Shown piece after piece: positions 9,695-11,613 of a stretch of 11,613 nt of DNA. Position 1 is the stretch's first letter; each line of letters starts with the position of its first letter. A program made the position numbers and the translations under genes. The stretch spans positions 1 through 11,613 of the forward strand of contig RBNI01006197.1 in the NCBI GenBank assembly GCA_003990745.1, given 5' to 3'. Origin of the DNA: Jimgerdemannia flammicorona (Eukaryota > Mucoromycota > Endogonomycetes > Endogonales > Endogonaceae). The notes below the pieces were generated by a model, which saw nothing but the letters and a program-made list of their open reading frames with translations, did no database searches and had not been told where the DNA came from.

Positions 9695-9838
9695 GAAATC
9701 ACACATCACTCTCTTAACAAGCCACTGAAATCACATACGACCTCTGAACAAATCTGGAAATCACCTGTGCGATCACAAAGCTGAGTCAAACAGAAGTCAC
9801 AGCATGTAAAGCTGAGTCAATATGAAGTCACAGAACAC
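9695..9838 (+). promoter_or_regulatory. Copy B leader: GAA(A/G)TCAC series and 31-bp repeats with TGAGTCA
   Basis: An eight-base motif GAAATCAC or GAAGTCAC recurs at 9695, 9727, 9757, 9793 and 9824, at spacings of 32, 30, 36 and 31. The last two sit in a 31-bp direct repeat (9777-9807 and 9808-9838), each copy holding TGAGTCA (9782-9788, 9813-9819). A spacing near 31 bp is about three helical turns, so the sites would face the same side of the DNA. TGAGTCA matches the Gcn4/AP-1 class consensus. Binding is inferred, not shown. Confidence 0.55.
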
Positions 9839-9875
9839 AAGACTCACACAATCTTACTAATCAAGAACAGATGCA

Positions 9876-9881
9876 TATATA
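9876..9881 (+). promoter_or_regulatory. TATA box of the copy B gene
   Basis: TATATA lies 76 bases before the ATG at 9952 and just downstream of the repeat leader. Copy A has a TATA run in the same place. The bases between it and the ATG are rich in A and C with few G, as is common in fungal 5' leaders. Confidence 0.5.
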
Positions 9882-9951
9882 CCGAGCCCCAAGATGCGTC
9901 GAAACAGAGAACCAAAACAAATAACAACCACAACTTCCAAAACACACAAAC

Positions 9952-11047
9952 ATGACCATCGAGATCTACAACCACATCCGTGCTGACATTTGGAATACCA
10001 TTGTCAACTGAGCCACACCCCCTCTGCCCCTTATAAATATCTATAGCCTTGCACCCCTCTACTTTGTAGAAGCCCGATGGAATGCCCTGAACATGCTTAA
10101 TGAGGCCCACCAGATCGGACAAATCTCAAGCTACTACCAGATCAGCCACCTCCTAGAAGACATGGTCAAACACCACCATAATAGACATTACCCAAATGTC
10201 TCAACACCAGAAGCTCATCGCCCACAAACACCAAGAACTCTTCTACAAGTACAGCACCTTTATCCCCTGCCTCTGAGTTACTACCAGCGAAATGATTGCT
10301 ACTCTGTTTTATGGCCAAATCGATGACATGATACAAGAACTCAACCACAAGTATCTCGAATATGTTCAGACTACTGACAGAACCTTCTCGCACCCTGATG
10401 ACCACATCCTGCAAATGCCCCAAGTTGGATACGCTATAAAGGACATCTACAATATAATCAACTTCGATGAAGATGAAGCAGAAGACAATGATCCCTCTGA
10501 TGCTGACATGACCTCAAGCCAAAGATCTCTACCAACTCTGATCACACCACCAACCTTGCCAATGAACTTACAACAGTTCATAACCACATACGAGACTTAT
10601 TGGAACAATGACTACTGGCATGAATACTAACCTGCATTCACCCCTGATTACTTCAACTACAATAAAGAGACTGGAGAACACAACCTGTACCTCCAGACAA
10701 CCCTCGAGATTGGACCAACAACTCTATCACCTGAGTATGAGTGATATGAACTACAACTGCCAGCTTACTACAACTCCATGACTCATAGTGCTGTAACCTA
10801 TAGAAGGTATGCAGACAGCGAATCTGATAAAAGCGAAGACAATACACCCCTTCTTCGCCCACCAACACCTTATCTAGCATATAAGACAGACGATGCTATC
10901 CTATGGGACGGAGATGAAGTTCCAATGTATTACTACCTCAGTGAACAAGGAGAAGTAATCCGCAAACCACTTTTCCTAGATGACTACTTCATCAGAGATG
11001 AAGCAAATGATGGTGATATCATCGAAGACTATCCAGACAGCGCCTAA
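9952..11047 (+). pseudogene. Unknown acidic-protein gene, copy B
   Basis: I do not recognise this protein. About 365 codons run from ATG 9952 to TAA 11045. The first part is in frame 1. A loss of two bases near 10183 (present in copy A) moves it to frame 2, which then runs to the end. Stops lie at 10009 (TGA), 10274 (TGA), 10628 (TAA) and 10742 (TGA). The N-terminal half looks helical (EARWNALNMLNEAHQIGQ). The middle has an acidic run (FDEDEAEDNDPSDAD, near 10463), and the C-terminus is again acidic and Ser/Asp-rich (ADSESDKSEDN). Cysteines are very few, and I see no zinc knuckle, polymerase, protease or membrane segment. Its neighbours suggest an element-borne gene, perhaps a gag-like or accessory ORF. 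A duplicated host gene is the alternative. Confidence 0.7.
10778..11047 (+). other. Intact 3' portion of the unknown gene, absent from copy A
   Basis: From 10778 to the stop at 11045 the frame is uninterrupted (89 codons after the ATG). It is the one part of the gene with no homologue in copy A. It includes LLRPPTPYLAYKTDDAILW and an acidic tail ending DYPDSA. About eight CpG remain here. Whether 10778 is ever used as a start is unknown; it is a Met inside the longer reading. Confidence 0.5.
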
Positions 11048-11173
11048 ACCTATAAATAGCCTAACAGTCGTAGTATAGTTAGATTAGCCTTATACGACAT
11101 GACTGCATTCTGACTCAGCAAAGTACTTAGTGCTACACCCATATTTAGCATAGTCCAGATAGCCCCTCACTAG

Positions 11174-11181
11174 TATAAATA
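11174..11181 (+). promoter_or_regulatory. TATA box with downstream pyrimidine tract
   Basis: TATAAATA is followed at once by CCCCCTCCCCC. A TATA box ahead of a pyrimidine tract is a frequent fungal core-promoter pattern. No coding start follows within the window. Confidence 0.4.
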
Positions 11182-11298
11182 CCCCCTCCCCCAGACCTCA
11201 GAATCTCAGACCTGAACAATCCGAACACAACCTCTGAGCACTTCCCCACAATAACCCTTCACACAACTACTCCTAGTATAGCAATATCATGAATAGCG

Positions 11299-11304
11299 AA
11301 TAAA
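11299..11304 (+). promoter_or_regulatory. AATAAA polyadenylation signal
   Basis: A perfect AATAAA lies 125 bases after the TATA box and about 250 bases after the unknown gene's stop. It could serve that gene's transcript or an LTR-like unit. Confidence 0.35.
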
Positions 11305-11613
11305 CCTATTTGATAACCCACAAATCACTCTTAAGTAAATCTGCCCCCGTTAGGTCCTACTCCTAACCTTGTCACGAAATTTCCTAATTGGGTATTGTCT
11401 GCAGCGATACGTCAATTCAACTAAGCTGGTCTTAGTTTCTTGAACTTCCTAAAATACGGAAAATCCTGAACATCCAGAACTAGTCCGAAAAAGGACTTTG
11501 GTTGAGACGTCAACCCGATCTTGAAATCAATAAGCATAGAGGATGTACTCCATACGAAATTGATCTTGACCATAAGAAAACAGTCTTCCAGAATATCCAG
11601 AACTTCCAGAAAA

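Larger units (their letters stand above)
9669..10775 (+). repeat. Repeat unit copy B (less mutated)
   Basis: This is the homologous span with copy A, beginning TGTAAGC directly after A's truncated gene. It keeps about 19 CpG within the shared span, none of which survives in A. The two copies lie head to tail. B continues past the point where A stops, so B is the better template for the unit. Both copies start at the same heptamer with different sequence to the left, which suggests a defined 5' terminus. Confidence 0.85.
11048..11613. other. Non-coding 3' region, possibly LTR-like
   Basis: No frame of note on either strand. It holds TGACTCA at 11111-11117, TATAAATA at 11174-11181 followed by a C-rich pyrimidine tract (11182-11194), and AATAAA at 11299-11304. 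CpG are frequent again. The order TATA then AATAAA resembles an LTR U3-R, but I cannot find convincing TG...CA ends, a polypurine tract before it or a primer-binding site. It could equally be a promoter or the 3' flank of the unknown gene. Confidence 0.4.

Noticed and set aside
9777..9838. 31-bp repeats as a CRISPR array
   Set aside because: The two units directly abut with no spacers, are imperfect, and lie in a fungal-type element leader.
10170..10200. Programmed frameshift in the copy B gene
   Set aside because: Copy A has two extra bases here and keeps one frame across the site, so B has a simple deletion.
11482..11497. AGTCC/GGACT hairpin as a terminator
   Set aside because: The stem is only five base pairs with an A-rich loop, there is no U-run, and the context is eukaryotic.

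Overview
The window is a fungal-type heterochromatic repeat landscape: every recognisable gene is a decayed mobile-element gene, and I find no intact host gene, tRNA, rRNA or CRISPR array. The chromodomain-bearing Ty3/gypsy element, the apurinic-endonuclease LINE and the transition-type decay resembling repeat-induced point mutation (RIP) or methyl-CpG deamination all suggest a filamentous fungus. I cannot place it more precisely from sequence alone.

Layout. (1) 1-2871, + strand: the 3' half of a Ty3/gypsy chromovirus. It holds the end of reverse transcriptase, then RNase H, integrase, GPY/F and chromodomain in one reading frame broken by seven stops, a polypurine tract, and a 404-bp 3' LTR with TGTAACA/TGTTACA ends. 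(2) 2872-7628, + strand: an old non-LTR retrotransposon (LINE) with a coiled-coil-like ORF1, an ORF2 with endonuclease and reverse transcriptase, an AATAAA and a 24-A tail. It begins in mid-coding sequence exactly at the LTR edge, so the gypsy element probably inserted into it. (3) 7629-8598, - strand: a second, related LINE fragment covering endonuclease and linker, facing the first. (4) 8599-9668 (copy A) and 9669-10775 (copy B): two head-to-tail copies of an unrecognised unit. Each has a repeat-rich leader with paired TGAGTCA sites 31 bp apart, a TATA box and the start of the same unknown gene. Only B continues to an apparent 3' end at 11047. (5) 11048-11613: non-coding, with a TATA box, pyrimidine tract and AATAAA.

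The most informative signal is the layered decay. By eye, the LINE has only about five CpG in 4.7 kb, and 7629-9668 has none. The gypsy element and copy B keep many. Because A and B are homologous, the 19 or so CpG of B that fall within the shared part can be compared with A, which keeps none; those I paired read as TG, CA or TA. The unknown A/B gene, its helically phased leader repeats and the three stop codons shared by both copies are the parts that do not match a family I know.
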